Shown: positions 19,311-28,232, numbered from the stretch's first letter. The stretch is DNA of 64,000 nucleotides from Vibrio sp. CAU 1672 (GCF_029223195.1 NZ_JARHUF010000002.1:124001-188000), one strand, 5' to 3'. Made by a program: numbers and translations. Notes: generated by a model not told the origin, from the letters alone.

Positions 19311-20780
19311 CTAGGATAAAAGCTGCTTAATGGTCAGTGGCGCATCGGTAACATTCAGCCTTTGAGCGGCCGTGAGTCCCTGTTTATCTTGGTAGCACAA
19401 ATTATGCCAAGCTCTGAAAATATCTAAAAGAGGTAGTAATCCAGCAGGCCTTAATTTGCGACGAGGTTCGTTGATAAAGCTTTCAAACAGCAGTTGGAAG
19501 CGGCTCTGGTAAAACTGAATGTGGCGAGTTGTGGCGACACTGAACCAGGCGGAAGGATCATTGTTATCGCCAGCCAGGTAGCAAATGCCTTTTTGGCTGT
19601 CTTGTTGACTGGAGATAGCCCAACGGTCACGCCACCAACTCATATAAGCGATATCGATTTTGCCAAATGGGATATTCATGTCCCAGCCCGGATCCTCGTC
19701 GACATACATCAGATCAACGTTATTTTGCTGAATGCGCTTCAGACATACACTAAGTGCCGCTGAACGCAAAAATGGATCTTGTGGCATATAGATCGAGACC
19801 CGCTTTTCTGAGTTGCACATATCCATTACGTGCAAATAGTGGGCGTACGAGGTGTAAGGCGGACGAATTAACGCGCCTTTTGATGGGTAGTGGAATACGG
19901 CCATATTACCGAGCGGATCTTCCACATTCGCCCGGGCCAAAATTGTCTGGTACTTCTGATCAATACGCTCACGTAATAGCGGTGATGGAGCAGGTGGCGC
20001 TTCGCTGGCTTCCGCTTTGAACTCTCGTGAAACAAAGCGCGAGATTGGATCGTATGGGTTATGATCGACACTGCCTAGCGGTTCTTCATCGGCGGAGTAA
20101 TTGACATGCTGGCATAAAATGTAGCCGGAATGCGCTTCTCCGGAGACGATCCAGTACACGCCATTGTCGCTGTTGGGTTGCAGCGGCATGTAGTGGGAAG
20201 CAAGCTCATAAGAGCGGGCATGATTGACCCAGCGAGCGTCAATAGTGGCCAGTTTACGCCGACACCGACTGGCAATATGCACCACGTGGTCGTAGAAAGT
20301 TTTGGGATTGATGCTCAGTTTGCGGCAAATTTCTCGTACCGAATACCCGGTGAACAACAAGCCCATCAGGTTTTCTTGAAATTGCAGTTTTTTATTGGTA
20401 CCAGACCATTTGTCAACAAATGTGCTTTGACAGGCTTTACAGCGATAACGCTGGCGGTCACCACTATAGCCAAAAGCATGGTAGAGATGTTTATGGGTAT
20501 GAACTGACAGGCCGAAGTTATCACACTCGTCGTTGCGACATGCCGGTAGTCCATCGCCGTGTACGTGTCTTAAACGATGTAGTTCATTGACCACGTCACG
20601 GTTATTAAGTAAGGGGGGGAAAGCTCCACATTCACGGCATACCATCGCCGGACGCTTAGGGTTAGCATGTTGCAAAACGTAATGCTTTGCATCACTCAAT
20701 CCAAAGTTGTCACACGCCAATGTTTTACAAAAGTTGAGTTGTAACCCATCTGCGTCTTTTGGCAGTTTGCCGTTAGACAC
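19311..20780 (-). CDS. Protein with two transposase-like zinc ribbons and an HTH; function unknown
   Basis: 489 residues from a GTG start with a strong GAGGGGG ribosome site. Two tandem Cys4 ribbons cover residues about 17-125, both containing a CDNFGLS segment; the second ends YRCKACQSTFVDKW, as in IS1 InsA-type ribbons. A helix-turn-helix follows (FTGYSVREICRKLSINPKTFYDHV, about 143-166). The remaining 300 residues have no recognised DDE catalytic pattern; no terminal inverted repeats flank the gene. It looks like a DNA-binding protein descended from a transposase rather than a mobile element. It lies 67 bp downstream of deoD with a hairpin between. Direct target unknown. Confidence 0.78.
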   Translation of the reverse strand: MSNGKLPKDADGLQLNFCKTLACDNFGLSDAKHYVLQHANPKRPAMVCRECGAFPPLLNNRDVVNELHRLRHVHGDGLPACRNDECDNFGLSVHTHKHLYHAFGYSGDRQRYRCKACQSTFVDKWSGTNKKLQFQENLMGLLFTGYSVREICRKLSINPKTFYDHVVHIASRCRRKLATIDARWVNHARSYELASHYMPLQPNSDNGVYWIVSGEAHSGYILCQHVNYSADEEPLGSVDHNPYDPISRFVSREFKAEASEAPPAPSPLLRERIDQKYQTILARANVEDPLGNMAVFHYPSKGALIRPPYTSYAHYLHVMDMCNSEKRVSIYMPQDPFLRSAALSVCLKRIQQNNVDLMYVDEDPGWDMNIPFGKIDIAYMSWWRDRWAISSQQDSQKGICYLAGDNNDPSAWFSVATTRHIQFYQSRFQLLFESFINEPRRKLRPAGLLPLLDIFRAWHNLCYQDKQGLTAAQRLNVTDAPLTIKQLLS

Positions 20781-20804
20781 AATCGCCCCCTCGGGATAAA
20801 TCTG

Positions 20805-20827
20805 GCAGCCGGTCAGGCTCCGGCTGC
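20805..20827 (-). terminator. Hairpin between deoD and the zinc-ribbon gene
   Basis: GCAGCCGG/CCGGCTGC, 8-bp perfect stem with a 7-base loop, immediately after deoD. No long T run follows, so it may attenuate rather than stop transcription. Confidence 0.5.
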
Positions 20828-20847
20828 AAGTTACTGCTTAATAATTC

Positions 20848-21558
20848 TTAGATGTTGATTGCTGTTTCCAGAGCAACTTTCATCATGTCGTTGAACGACT
20901 TTTGACGCTCTTCAGAGCTTAGTTTTTCACCACGGATGATGTGGTCAGAAACCGTCAGGATAGTCAGAGCTTTCGCGCCTAGGTCTGCAGCCACGCCGTA
21001 GATACCAGCCGCTTCCATGTCTACACCCAGGATGCCCAGTTTTTCCATCTTCTCGAAGATGTCAGCTTCTGGTGTGTAGAATAGGTCAGCAGAGAATACG
21101 TTACCTACTTTAACTGGTACTTCTTGAGCGCGTGCTTGGTTAACTGCTTCTTCCAGAAGACCGTAATCAGCGATCGCTGCGAAGTCGTGGTTGTTAAAGC
21201 GGATACGGTTAACTTTTGAGTCTGTAGAAGCACCCATACCGATAACAACGTCCATTAGGTTAACGTCGTCACGTACTGCACCACAGCTACCTACACGGAT
21301 TACGTTTTTCACACCGTACTCAGCGATTAGCTCGTGTACGTAGATACAGCAAGATGGGATACCCATACCGTGGCCCATAACAGAAACTTTTTTGCCTTTG
21401 TATGTGCCAGTGAAGCCGAACATGTTACGAACGTCACAAACTTGTTTTACATCTTCAAGAAACGTTTCTGCGATGTATTTTGCGCGTAGTGGGTCGCCTG
21501 GCATTAGGACTGTTTCAGCGAAATCACCTGGTTGTGCGTTAATGTGTGGGGTTGCCAT
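20848..21558 (-). CDS. deoD: Purine nucleoside phosphorylase, DeoD type
   Basis: 236 residues from the ATG at 21558 (GGAGAGC just upstream), the standard DeoD length; the longer in-frame start is not supported. Family signatures are [47 protein letters not shown] and [17 protein letters not shown], with the catalytic Asp in [10 protein letters not shown]. The cytoplasmic hexamer converts purine (deoxy)nucleosides plus phosphate to base and sugar-1-phosphate. Codon use is of highly expressed type compared with the neighbours. No deoC, deoA or deoB is adjacent, unlike E. coli, so this is a second or separated deoD locus. Confidence 0.97.
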   Translation of the reverse strand: MATPHINAQPGDFAETVLMPGDPLRAKYIAETFLEDVKQVCDVRNMFGFTGTYKGKKVSVMGHGMGIPSCCIYVHELIAEYGVKNVIRVGSCGAVRDDVNLMDVVIGMGASTDSKVNRIRFNNHDFAAIADYGLLEEAVNQARAQEVPVKVGNVFSADLFYTPEADIFEKMEKLGILGVDMEAAGIYGVAADLGAKALTILTVSDHIIRGEKLSSEERQKSFNDMMKVALETAINI

Positions 21559-21955
21559 AAGTGCTCTCCAAAGTTTTATTCCGGTAAGACACATCTAGTA
21601 TAGAATGCTATTACCAATTCTGTTGAACTTGTTCGTTTTCGTTGAGGCAATAATATCGGGCGCTGCAATCATCTCTTGAGAGATTTGTCACAAAACCTAT
21701 CCTTTTTATGTCAATTATTTACGTTGATAACTAATTCTGTTGAAAGCAAAAAGGCAATCGATTCGCTAATGCTCGATTGGACGATAAAGTGCTCAAACAA
21801 GGCAATTTCGATTGAGAAATATTTGTTTTTAAGGGTGATCGAAGACTTCAAATATCAAGTAAAACGATTAACTTGTACGTAAAAAATTCTTGTACAATTT
21901 TAGTGAGGCTGCTATACCTTGTACAAGACGGACTTTTGTATAGGAGTATGCAATT
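21559..21955. other. Divergent control region between deoD and the photolyase operon
   Basis: 397 bp without a credible gene. It holds the deoD promoter on one side and the TTGTACAA sites for the photolyase operon on the other. No CytR or CRP site is convincing to me. Confidence 0.5.
21873..21927 (+). promoter_or_regulatory. MerR/LitR-like operator sites upstream of the photolyase operon
   Basis: TTGTACAA occurs at 21890-21897 and 21919-21926 (the latter within CTTGTACAAG), with a partial copy TTGTACGT at 21873-21880. LitR-type MerR regulators of light-induced photolyase genes are reported to bind paired TGTACA half sites. The first pair here has an 11-base spacer between half sites. The MerR gene in this operon is the obvious candidate binder. 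Confidence 0.6.
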
Positions 21956-22906
21956 ATGGGTTCTGTAATTAAAGTGGGTATCAGCTCTTGTGTGCTTGGT
22001 GAAAAGGTGAGATTTGACTCCGGGCATAAAGTTAGCAATTTTGTCACCAAAGAATTGAGTCAGTTTTTTGAGTTTGTTTCGGTTTGCCCTGAGGTCGGGA
22101 TGGGCATGCCGGTGCCAAGGCCTACGATTCGGCTGATCTCCGAGGCAGAGCGTATTGCCTTGGTGGAAACCAAGAATCCTGAGCGTGACCACACACAAGG
22201 AATGTTGTCATACTCTGCGGCTAAAGTTGATGAGTTACAAAACGAACAGCTGTGTGGTTACATTGTTTGTGCCAAATCACCGACCTGCGGTATGGAACGC
22301 GTCAAGGTTTACACCAAACATAATGCGGCCAAGGATGGGGTAGGGTTGTATACCCAGACGTTAATGAACAAGATGCCGTGGTTGCCAGTTGAAGAGGATG
22401 GACGTCTTAACGATCCGGTATTGAAAGAGAACTTTATTACGCGCGTCTTTTCCCTGAGTGACTTCTATACCTCGATGGGCGGTGAACCGTCGCCGGCAAA
22501 AATCATCGATTTTCATTCGCGTCATAAGCTAACGCTAATGGCGCACCATCCGGATTCCTATCGTGTTCTTGGTCGTCTGGTTGCCAGGGTGGCGGAGTAT
22601 GAGTTGGACGAATTTTTTAACCAATATCGCTTAGGCTTGATGCAAGCGCTGTCGCACCGGGCAAGCCGTAAGAACAATACCAATGTACTGATGCATTTGC
22701 AGGGTTACTTTAAACGTTCGCTGACTAAAGAGCAGAAAGCTGAACTGGCGACCGTGATCCACGACTACCGTGTAGGCGTGCTGCCGTTGCTGGCGCCACT
22801 CACGCTGATCAAACATTATTTGAACTCCTATCCGGATGAGTATTTAGCCAAACAATCATTCTTACAACCACATCCACAAGAGATGAGATTACGTTATGGT
22901 CTGTAG
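21956..22906 (+). CDS. DUF523/DUF1722 protein (YbgA family)
   Basis: 316 residues in two parts. Residues 1-160 are DUF523, with its conserved cysteines in VGISSCVLGEKVRFDSGHK, VCPEVGMGMPVPRP and SPTCGMERVKVY. Residues about 180-310 are DUF1722, beginning HKLTLMAHHPDSYRVLGRLV. In E. coli ybgA precedes the photolyase gene phrB, and the link is kept here. Biochemical function is not established; the cysteines suggest a metal or Fe-S site, which is inference. It has a good AGGAG-type site. The next gene starts inside its last codons. Confidence 0.92.
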   Translation: MGSVIKVGISSCVLGEKVRFDSGHKVSNFVTKELSQFFEFVSVCPEVGMGMPVPRPTIRLISEAERIALVETKNPERDHTQGMLSYSAAKVDELQNEQLCGYIVCAKSPTCGMERVKVYTKHNAAKDGVGLYTQTLMNKMPWLPVEEDGRLNDPVLKENFITRVFSLSDFYTSMGGEPSPAKIIDFHSRHKLTLMAHHPDSYRVLGRLVARVAEYELDEFFNQYRLGLMQALSHRASRKNNTNVLMHLQGYFKRSLTKEQKAELATVIHDYRVGVLPLLAPLTLIKHYLNSYPDEYLAKQSFLQPHPQEMRLRYGL

Positions 22907-23705
22907 CCAAGAAGAAAAAATGTATGCCATTCGCGAAGTCTCTGAGTTGACCGGGGTAAAACCGGTTACGCTTCGTGCCTGGCAGAGACGTTACAACCTG
23001 ATTCAGCCCAAGCGTACCGAAAAAGGCCACCGTTTATACCGCGAGCAGGATCTAAATACGATTCGTGAAGTACAGGGCTGGCTGGCCAAGGGAGTGTCAA
23101 TTGGTAAAGTTAAAGACTTGCTCGGAAGAGAGAGCGTACCAGCTTACAGCACCCGGCAACAGCCCCTAGAAGAAGTGGAACTGATGTTACAGGCGTTGGC
23201 TCAGCTTAATCGTGGCAGGAGTGAAAGCTTGCTTGCTTCGGTACTGAAAGACTACCCGTTTGATATTGTGACTGAGCAGTTTGTGGCCCCTATTTTTGAT
23301 GCGTTAGAGCGAGTAAAAGGTGCCTTGCGTTCTCTCCAGTATGGGCTGTTCCAAACTTGTCTGGTCACTCGGTTAATGTTGATCGTCGATGCGGAAAATA
23401 AAGCAGCGAGCAAAGGCAAATGTCTGTTGTTGTGTTATGAGCAAACGCGTGCTGCGGAGAGTTGGATTCAGGCGGTCAGGCTGTGCTCTCAGGGTTACCA
23501 TATCACGATGATAGATGGCGTGGATGACCTGGCCGGTTTGATTGAACATGATGTGGTGCACCGCTACGAGCGCGTACATGTTTTTTCTAACAATGCCTTA
23601 CCAGTTAAGCAGTGTGAGGTATTGCAAACGTTACGTGAGCAGTATCCGGACAAGTTTGACTACTCTCAGGTGATTGAGAAATTACATCCAACTATAACAG
23701 GGTAA
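22896..23705 (+). CDS. MerR family regulator of the photolyase operon
   Basis: 269 residues. The winged helix-turn-helix is at about residues 9-75 (YAIREVSELTGVKPVTLRAW, RTEKGHRLYREQDL). The C-terminal 180 residues resemble the helical-plus-Rossmann layout of cobalamin-binding MerR regulators such as LitR/CarH, but I see no DxHxxG cobalamin-ligand motif, as in class II LitR proteins. It may therefore need a partner photosensor. The ATG at 22896 overlaps the end of the previous gene; an ATG at 22920 is the alternative start. Autoregulation through the TTGTACAA sites is likely but inferred. Confidence 0.88.
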   Translation: MVCSQEEKMYAIREVSELTGVKPVTLRAWQRRYNLIQPKRTEKGHRLYREQDLNTIREVQGWLAKGVSIGKVKDLLGRESVPAYSTRQQPLEEVELMLQALAQLNRGRSESLLASVLKDYPFDIVTEQFVAPIFDALERVKGALRSLQYGLFQTCLVTRLMLIVDAENKAASKGKCLLLCYEQTRAAESWIQAVRLCSQGYHITMIDGVDDLAGLIEHDVVHRYERVHVFSNNALPVKQCEVLQTLREQYPDKFDYSQVIEKLHPTITG

Positions 23706-23714
23706 GGAGCTGGC

Positions 23715-25124
23715 ATGATTTTGGTGTGGTACCGCCGTGATATCAGGACGTTAGACCATACGGCGCTGCAAGCGGCACTTGAGAGCGGGCAGCCGGTGGT
23801 TGCCGGCTACTTAGCGACGCCGGAGCAATGGCGGCGACACGCAATGGCACCGATTCAGGCGGACTTGATTGCCCGGCGCCTGGTTGAGTTGGATCGTGAG
23901 CTCAGCCGGTTGAATGTGCCGCTGTTGTACAAGGAGGTGACAGACTATGCCGAGTGTGGCAAGGCCATCCTTGATTGGGCGACATCACTGCAGGTTTCTC
24001 AAGTGATGGTGAATGCCGATTATGAAGTTAATGAACGGCAGCGGGATCAACAGGCACAAGAGCTGCTGGCCGCTAAAGGTATCACTCTGACCTGTTTTGA
24101 GGACAAGTGCATTCATGCTCCCGCAAGTGTGTTGAACAAACAAGGGCACTACTTCAAAGTATTTACACCATTCAAACGCGCCTGGCTGCAACATTTCCAG
24201 TTACCCGCCATAGGTAAACCCCATCCACAGAAGGCGCTCGGTGAAGCGCTGGAGCGGCATGTTGATCGCTATCATCCCGAGGTCGTTTTTACTTACCCAC
24301 GGGATGACAGCAGCGCCTGGCCGGTTTCAACTCAAGAGATTGTCGCAAAGCTGCGTACGTTTACCCGTGAACGCAGCGATCAATACCATGCTTTGCGGGA
24401 TATGCCGGCTGTCGACGGAACCAGCCTGTTATCGCCCTACTTAGCCATTGGTGCATTGTCAGCCAGACAGTGTGCCGCGCGCCTATATGCCGATAATCTC
24501 CATACCGATCTGACAGAGGGTAAATCGACCTGGTTAAGCGAACTTATCTGGCGTGAGTTTTATCAACATTTGCTGGTATTTGAACCCAAACTGGTGAAAG
24601 GCAAAGGCTTTGTCCCTTGGGAAGAACGTATTCAGTGGTCTTATGATGAACAGCAATTTGAGCGCTGGACAAATGGCCAAACGGGCTATCCTATTGTCGA
24701 CGCAGCCATGCGCCAGTTAAACCAGAGCGGATGGATGCATAACCGCTTACGTATGATTGTCGCCAGTTTTCTGACCAAGGATCTGCATATTGACTGGCGC
24801 ATGGGCGAGCGTTATTTCATGAGTAAGCTGATAGACGGGGATTTTGCGGCCAACAACGGCGGATGGCAGTGGTCCGCCTCGACCGGGTGTGATGGTCAAC
24901 CCTATTTCAGGATCTTTAATCCTATCAGCCAGGGAGAAAAGTTTGACCCTAAAGGGGACTTCGTCCGTAAGTGGGTGCCTGAACTCAGCTGTGTACCTGA
25001 CAAGTACATCCATAAACCCTGGTTGTGGCCGGACTTTTCTTTACTGGATTATCACACACCAATGGTTGATCATAAGACAGAAAGAGAGATAACCTTGCAA
25101 TTGTTCAAAAACGCAAAGGATTAG
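23715..25124 (+). CDS. phr: Deoxyribodipyrimidine photolyase (CPD photolyase)
   Basis: 469 residues, standard class I photolyase length. The N-terminal alpha/beta antenna domain begins LVWYRRDIRTLDHTAL. The FAD-binding domain contains WLSELIWREFYQHLL, WTNGQTGYPIVDAAMRQL, GWMHNRLRMIVASFLTKDL and NNGGWQWSASTGCDGQPYF. These are the FAD, substrate and electron-transfer segments of bacterial PhrB/PhrA. It repairs UV-induced pyrimidine dimers with blue light. It is the third gene of the operon, 9 bp after merR. The family and role are secure. Confidence 0.97.
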   Translation: MILVWYRRDIRTLDHTALQAALESGQPVVAGYLATPEQWRRHAMAPIQADLIARRLVELDRELSRLNVPLLYKEVTDYAECGKAILDWATSLQVSQVMVNADYEVNERQRDQQAQELLAAKGITLTCFEDKCIHAPASVLNKQGHYFKVFTPFKRAWLQHFQLPAIGKPHPQKALGEALERHVDRYHPEVVFTYPRDDSSAWPVSTQEIVAKLRTFTRERSDQYHALRDMPAVDGTSLLSPYLAIGALSARQCAARLYADNLHTDLTEGKSTWLSELIWREFYQHLLVFEPKLVKGKGFVPWEERIQWSYDEQQFERWTNGQTGYPIVDAAMRQLNQSGWMHNRLRMIVASFLTKDLHIDWRMGERYFMSKLIDGDFAANNGGWQWSASTGCDGQPYFRIFNPISQGEKFDPKGDFVRKWVPELSCVPDKYIHKPWLWPDFSLLDYHTPMVDHKTEREITLQLFKNAKD

Positions 25125-25130
25125 AGCCAG

Positions 25131-26057
25131 ATGCCACCCAAGCTGCGACCGATGAATGTTGCAAAACGTACCCTGCTGTTACTGTCACTCTCATTGTTTA
25201 GTGGTGTTTCTCTGGCCAAAATGTATCAATTGCCCAGCGACGGTGGCCGGGTTATCGGTCGGTTAAAGCATCATATTGTTGAAGAAGGCCAGACCATGGC
25301 CACTATTGCCCAAGACTATCAGGTTGGCATGCTGGCTTTAATGGCCACCAATAAAGGTGTGGATCCGTTTTTGCCGGATGAGGGGCATGTATTGACCATC
25401 CCAACTCAGCTGATTCTTCCGGATACGCCGCGTGAAGGCATTGTGATTAACCTGGCGGAACTGAGGCTGTATTATTTCCCGCCGGAAGAGAATGTCGTGC
25501 ATGTGTTCCCGGTGGGCATTGGCCGTATCGGGCGCGATACGCCGGTGATGACCACACGCATCAGCCAGAAGCGGCCTAATCCGACCTGGACACCACCGGC
25601 TTCTATTCGTGCGGAATACCGGGCAAAAGGAATCGAGCTGCCCGCTGTGGTTCCTGCCGGCCCGGAAAATCCACTTGGCATGTTCGCTCTCCGTTTAGCT
25701 TTTGGTCAGGGTGAATACCTGATCCACGGCACTAATAAAGACTTTGGCATTGGAATGCGTGTTAGTGCCGGCTGTATTCGTATGAACCCGGAAGATATCG
25801 AATGGCTATTTCAACATGTCTCTGTGGGAGATAGTGTTCAGGTAATCAATCAACCGGTTAAAGTGAGCCTGGAGCCAGACCGAAGCGTATTTATGGAAGC
25901 GCATGAGCCACTGACCCGCAGTAACGGGGAGAAGGATCATCTGATTTTTCCCAAGGAGCTGGGATGGTGGTTACGGGCGTCTGGTTTGGAAAATACCAAG
26001 GCCAAGGCGACGATTGCCGCACAAAATGGCATCCCGGTAGAAATCACCGCACCCTGA
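25131..26057 (+). CDS. L,D-transpeptidase (YkuD) with LysM, ErfK/YbiS-like
   Basis: 308 residues. A signal peptide (LLLLSLSLFSGVSLA) is followed by a LysM-type segment (HHIVEEGQTMATIAQDYQVGM, about 46-95) and the YkuD domain (IVINLAELRLYYFPPEENVV onward). The active-site motif is complete: HGTNKDFGIGMRVSAGCIRM, with the nucleophile Cys in SAGCIRM. Members act in the periplasm, making 3-3 crosslinks or attaching Braun lipoprotein to peptidoglycan. The convergent neighbour is lpp, so Lpp attachment is a strong guess. The gene follows the photolyase gene by 6 bp and may be cotranscribed. Confidence 0.93.
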   Translation: MPPKLRPMNVAKRTLLLLSLSLFSGVSLAKMYQLPSDGGRVIGRLKHHIVEEGQTMATIAQDYQVGMLALMATNKGVDPFLPDEGHVLTIPTQLILPDTPREGIVINLAELRLYYFPPEENVVHVFPVGIGRIGRDTPVMTTRISQKRPNPTWTPPASIRAEYRAKGIELPAVVPAGPENPLGMFALRLAFGQGEYLIHGTNKDFGIGMRVSAGCIRMNPEDIEWLFQHVSVGDSVQVINQPVKVSLEPDRSVFMEAHEPLTRSNGEKDHLIFPKELGWWLRASGLENTKAKATIAAQNGIPVEITAP

Positions 26058-26084
26058 CAAAATGAAAGGGCGCGGGGAGCGGCC

Positions 26085-26339
26085 TTACTTAGTGTAAGAT
26101 TGAGCGATGTTGTCGATACGCTCGTTAGCACGTGCCGCTTCTTCTTGAGCTGCCATAGCCGCGTCACCTGATTTTTGAACGTCAGATTTAAGCATTTGTA
26201 CGTCCTGGCTTAGTTGGCTAATCTGGTTGCTCAGTTCATCAAGTTTTGCAGCATTAGCAGTTACCGCTTCATCAGAAGAAGCACAACCGGCTAGTAGAAG
26301 TACTGAAGTTGCTGCAGCTGCGATCAACGTTTTGTTCAT
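26085..26339 (-). CDS. lpp: Major outer membrane lipoprotein Lpp (Braun type)
   Basis: 84 residues. The lipobox is LLLAGC, giving an acylated Cys followed by SSDEAV. The mature part is a continuous heptad coiled coil (LDELSNQISQLSQDVQMLKSDV), ending in SYTK with the C-terminal Lys needed for covalent linkage to peptidoglycan. Strong ribosome site AAGGAG. The E. coli protein is 78 residues and has the same plan. It anchors the outer membrane to the wall. Convergent to an L,D-transpeptidase gene. Confidence 0.96.
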   Translation of the reverse strand: MNKTLIAAAATSVLLLAGCASSDEAVTANAAKLDELSNQISQLSQDVQMLKSDVQKSGDAAMAAQEEAARANERIDNIAQSYTK

Positions 26340-26775
26340 ATAAGAACTCCTTGCTTATAGTGAAAGTCACGCTCTATAAATTCTGTCTCATATAGTAGCG
26401 AAGTAAAATGTAGACACATTTTATCAGGACATGATGGAGCAAAAGTTAAAAAAATCCAAGAATTTCATAGAGAACCTGAGCCACTTGCTGACTTTACGCT
26501 TACATTATCCGGTTGTTCTTTCTTGGCGAGCTCCGGCTTTTGCATGTCCGAATGAAAATTTTACTACATTCCTGCTATCAATAATTTAGACGATATTGGT
26601 ATAAATGAAAGTTTCATTGGTGAAACTTTCTGGCTATTACACATTTATATTGTGTGATCTCTATCTATACTCATACGATTTGCGTTATTATAACGGGCTT
26701 TTATTTTTTGCTGCGTCAGAGCCCAAACGACATGTGTAGAGAGTTCCGACGCCTAATGAACTATTGGAGAATACT
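26340..26775. other. Gene-free region with lpp promoter and long helicase leader
   Basis: 436 bp. The lpp promoter lies at its left end. The right half would be the leader of the helicase mRNA and contains two hairpins: GAAAGTTTCA/TGAAACTTTC (separate entry) and ACACA/TGTGT at 26639-26655. Long leaders are common for cold-induced RNA helicases. Confidence 0.5.
26607..26630. repeat. Perfect 10-bp inverted repeat in the helicase leader
   Basis: GAAAGTTTCA (26607-26616) and TGAAACTTTC (26621-26630) around TTGG. It can form a stable hairpin in RNA or serve as an operator. No T run follows, so it is not a normal terminator. Confidence 0.6.
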
Positions 26776-28113
26776 TTGCAATTTAAAGATCTGGGCCTAG
26801 ACAACCGATTGTTGAAGAACCTAAAACATTACGACTTTAATAAACCAACAGAGATCCAGCGCAAAGCGATTCCTGTCGCGATTGCCGGAAAAGATCTGTT
26901 GGCATCTTCTAAAACCGGTTCGGGTAAGACTTTAGCTTTTGTATTGCCAATGCTGCATAAGTCACTGAAGACAAAATCTTTTTCAGCCAAAGACCCGCGG
27001 GCAGTCATTTTGACGCCAACCCGCGAACTCGCCAAACAGGTGTATGGTGAACTGCGTACAATGCTGGGCGGTTTATCCTACGATGCGACATTGATTTTAG
27101 GTGGTGAGAACTTTAACGATCAGGTTAAAGCTCTTCGTCGTTATCCGAAGTTCATTGTGGCAACACCGGGGCGTCTTGCTGACCACCTTGAGCATCGTTC
27201 ACTTTATCTGGATGGTCTGGAAACCTTGATCCTCGATGAAGCCGATCGCATGCTCGACCTTGGTTTTGCACCAGAGCTGCGTCGTATTCACAATGCAGCA
27301 AAACATCGTCGTCGCCAGACGCTGATGTTTTCTGCCACGCTGGATCACGCTGAGGTCAATGATATTGCGGCCGAGATGCTTAATGCCCCTAAACGCATCG
27401 CAGTGGGTGTGTCGAATGAACAGCACCAAGACATCACGCAGCGATTCTATTTGTGTGATCATCTGGATCATAAAGAAGCAATTCTTGAGCGTGTGCTGGA
27501 AGAAGAGGAATACCGTCAGGTTATCATCTTTACCGCTACCCGCGCCGATACCGATCGTTTGACCGCCAAGCTGAACGAGAAGAAGCTTAAAGCGATTGCG
27601 CTGAGTGGTAATCTGAATCAGACGCAGCGTAACACCATCATGAGCCAGTTTGAGCGTGCCGTATTTAAAATTTTGGTTACGACGGATGTGGCGTCACGAG
27701 GACTGGATATTTCCACGGTGACTCACGTGATCAACTTTGATATGCCGAAGCATACTGAAGAGTATGTACACCGAGTGGGGCGAACCGGCCGGGCGGGCAA
27801 TAAAGGTGATGCGATTTCTTTGGTTGGACCAAAGGACTGGGACAGCTTCAAGCGCGTTGAAGCGTACCTGCAGCAAGATCTGAGCTTCTCTGAGCTGGAA
27901 GGCTTGAAAGGCAAATTTAAAGGTTTAAAACCGCGTAAGCCAGATTACCGTAACAAGAATGCCAGCAACGCGAAGAAAGCCCGTCCACAAACGAAGAAAG
28001 CGGCGAAAAAACCGGTTAAGCGTGACAAGAGTTTCTTCCAAAATGTGGCTGTGGGTGACAACGTCTTTATTCCGAAGAAGAAGAAGCCAGCGGCATCTGA
28101 CTCTGAAGATTAA
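26776..28113 (+). CDS. DEAD-box ATP-dependent RNA helicase
   Basis: About 445 residues. All helicase motifs are present: Q motif (FNKPTEIQRKAIP), I (SKTGSGKT), Ia (PTRELA), Ib (TPGRL), II (DEAD), III (SAT), IV-VI (TDVASRGLDI, HRVGRTGRAG). The C-terminal 80 residues are strongly basic (Lys/Arg-rich), typical of rRNA or ribosome-assembly helicases such as SrmB or RhlE types. Start: no ATG fits; a TTG at 26776 lies six bases after GGAG, while the TTG at 26764 has none. A strong terminator follows. Confidence 0.94.
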   Translation: MQFKDLGLDNRLLKNLKHYDFNKPTEIQRKAIPVAIAGKDLLASSKTGSGKTLAFVLPMLHKSLKTKSFSAKDPRAVILTPTRELAKQVYGELRTMLGGLSYDATLILGGENFNDQVKALRRYPKFIVATPGRLADHLEHRSLYLDGLETLILDEADRMLDLGFAPELRRIHNAAKHRRRQTLMFSATLDHAEVNDIAAEMLNAPKRIAVGVSNEQHQDITQRFYLCDHLDHKEAILERVLEEEEYRQVIIFTATRADTDRLTAKLNEKKLKAIALSGNLNQTQRNTIMSQFERAVFKILVTTDVASRGLDISTVTHVINFDMPKHTEEYVHRVGRTGRAGNKGDAISLVGPKDWDSFKRVEAYLQQDLSFSELEGLKGKFKGLKPRKPDYRNKNASNAKKARPQTKKAAKKPVKRDKSFFQNVAVGDNVFIPKKKKPAASDSED

Positions 28114-28147
28114 GTCGCAATCAGCACTGATTGAGTCGATATGAACG

Positions 28148-28179
28148 AAAAAATCCGGGTGATGCACTCGGATTTTTTT
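28148..28179 (+). terminator. Intrinsic terminator of the helicase gene
   Basis: ATCCGGGTG (28153-28161) pairs with CACTCGGAT (28165-28173) with one G-U, followed by seven T residues. Confidence 0.88.
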
Positions 28180-28222
28180 ATGCCTGTAATTTAGTCGTAG
28201 CGGTCGTTTTATTTTGCTTCGT

Positions 28223-28232
28223 CTTGTACAAG
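28223..28232. promoter_or_regulatory. CTTGTACAAG palindrome upstream of the Fur-boxed operon
   Basis: The same 10-bp palindrome occurs at 21918-21927 before the photolyase operon. It lies 155 bp before the oligopeptidase gene. It may be a second MerR site, or chance. Confidence 0.35.

Noticed and set aside
19311-20780. Active insertion sequence
   Set aside because: No terminal inverted repeats, no target duplication, and no recognised DDE motif; better read as a domesticated gene.
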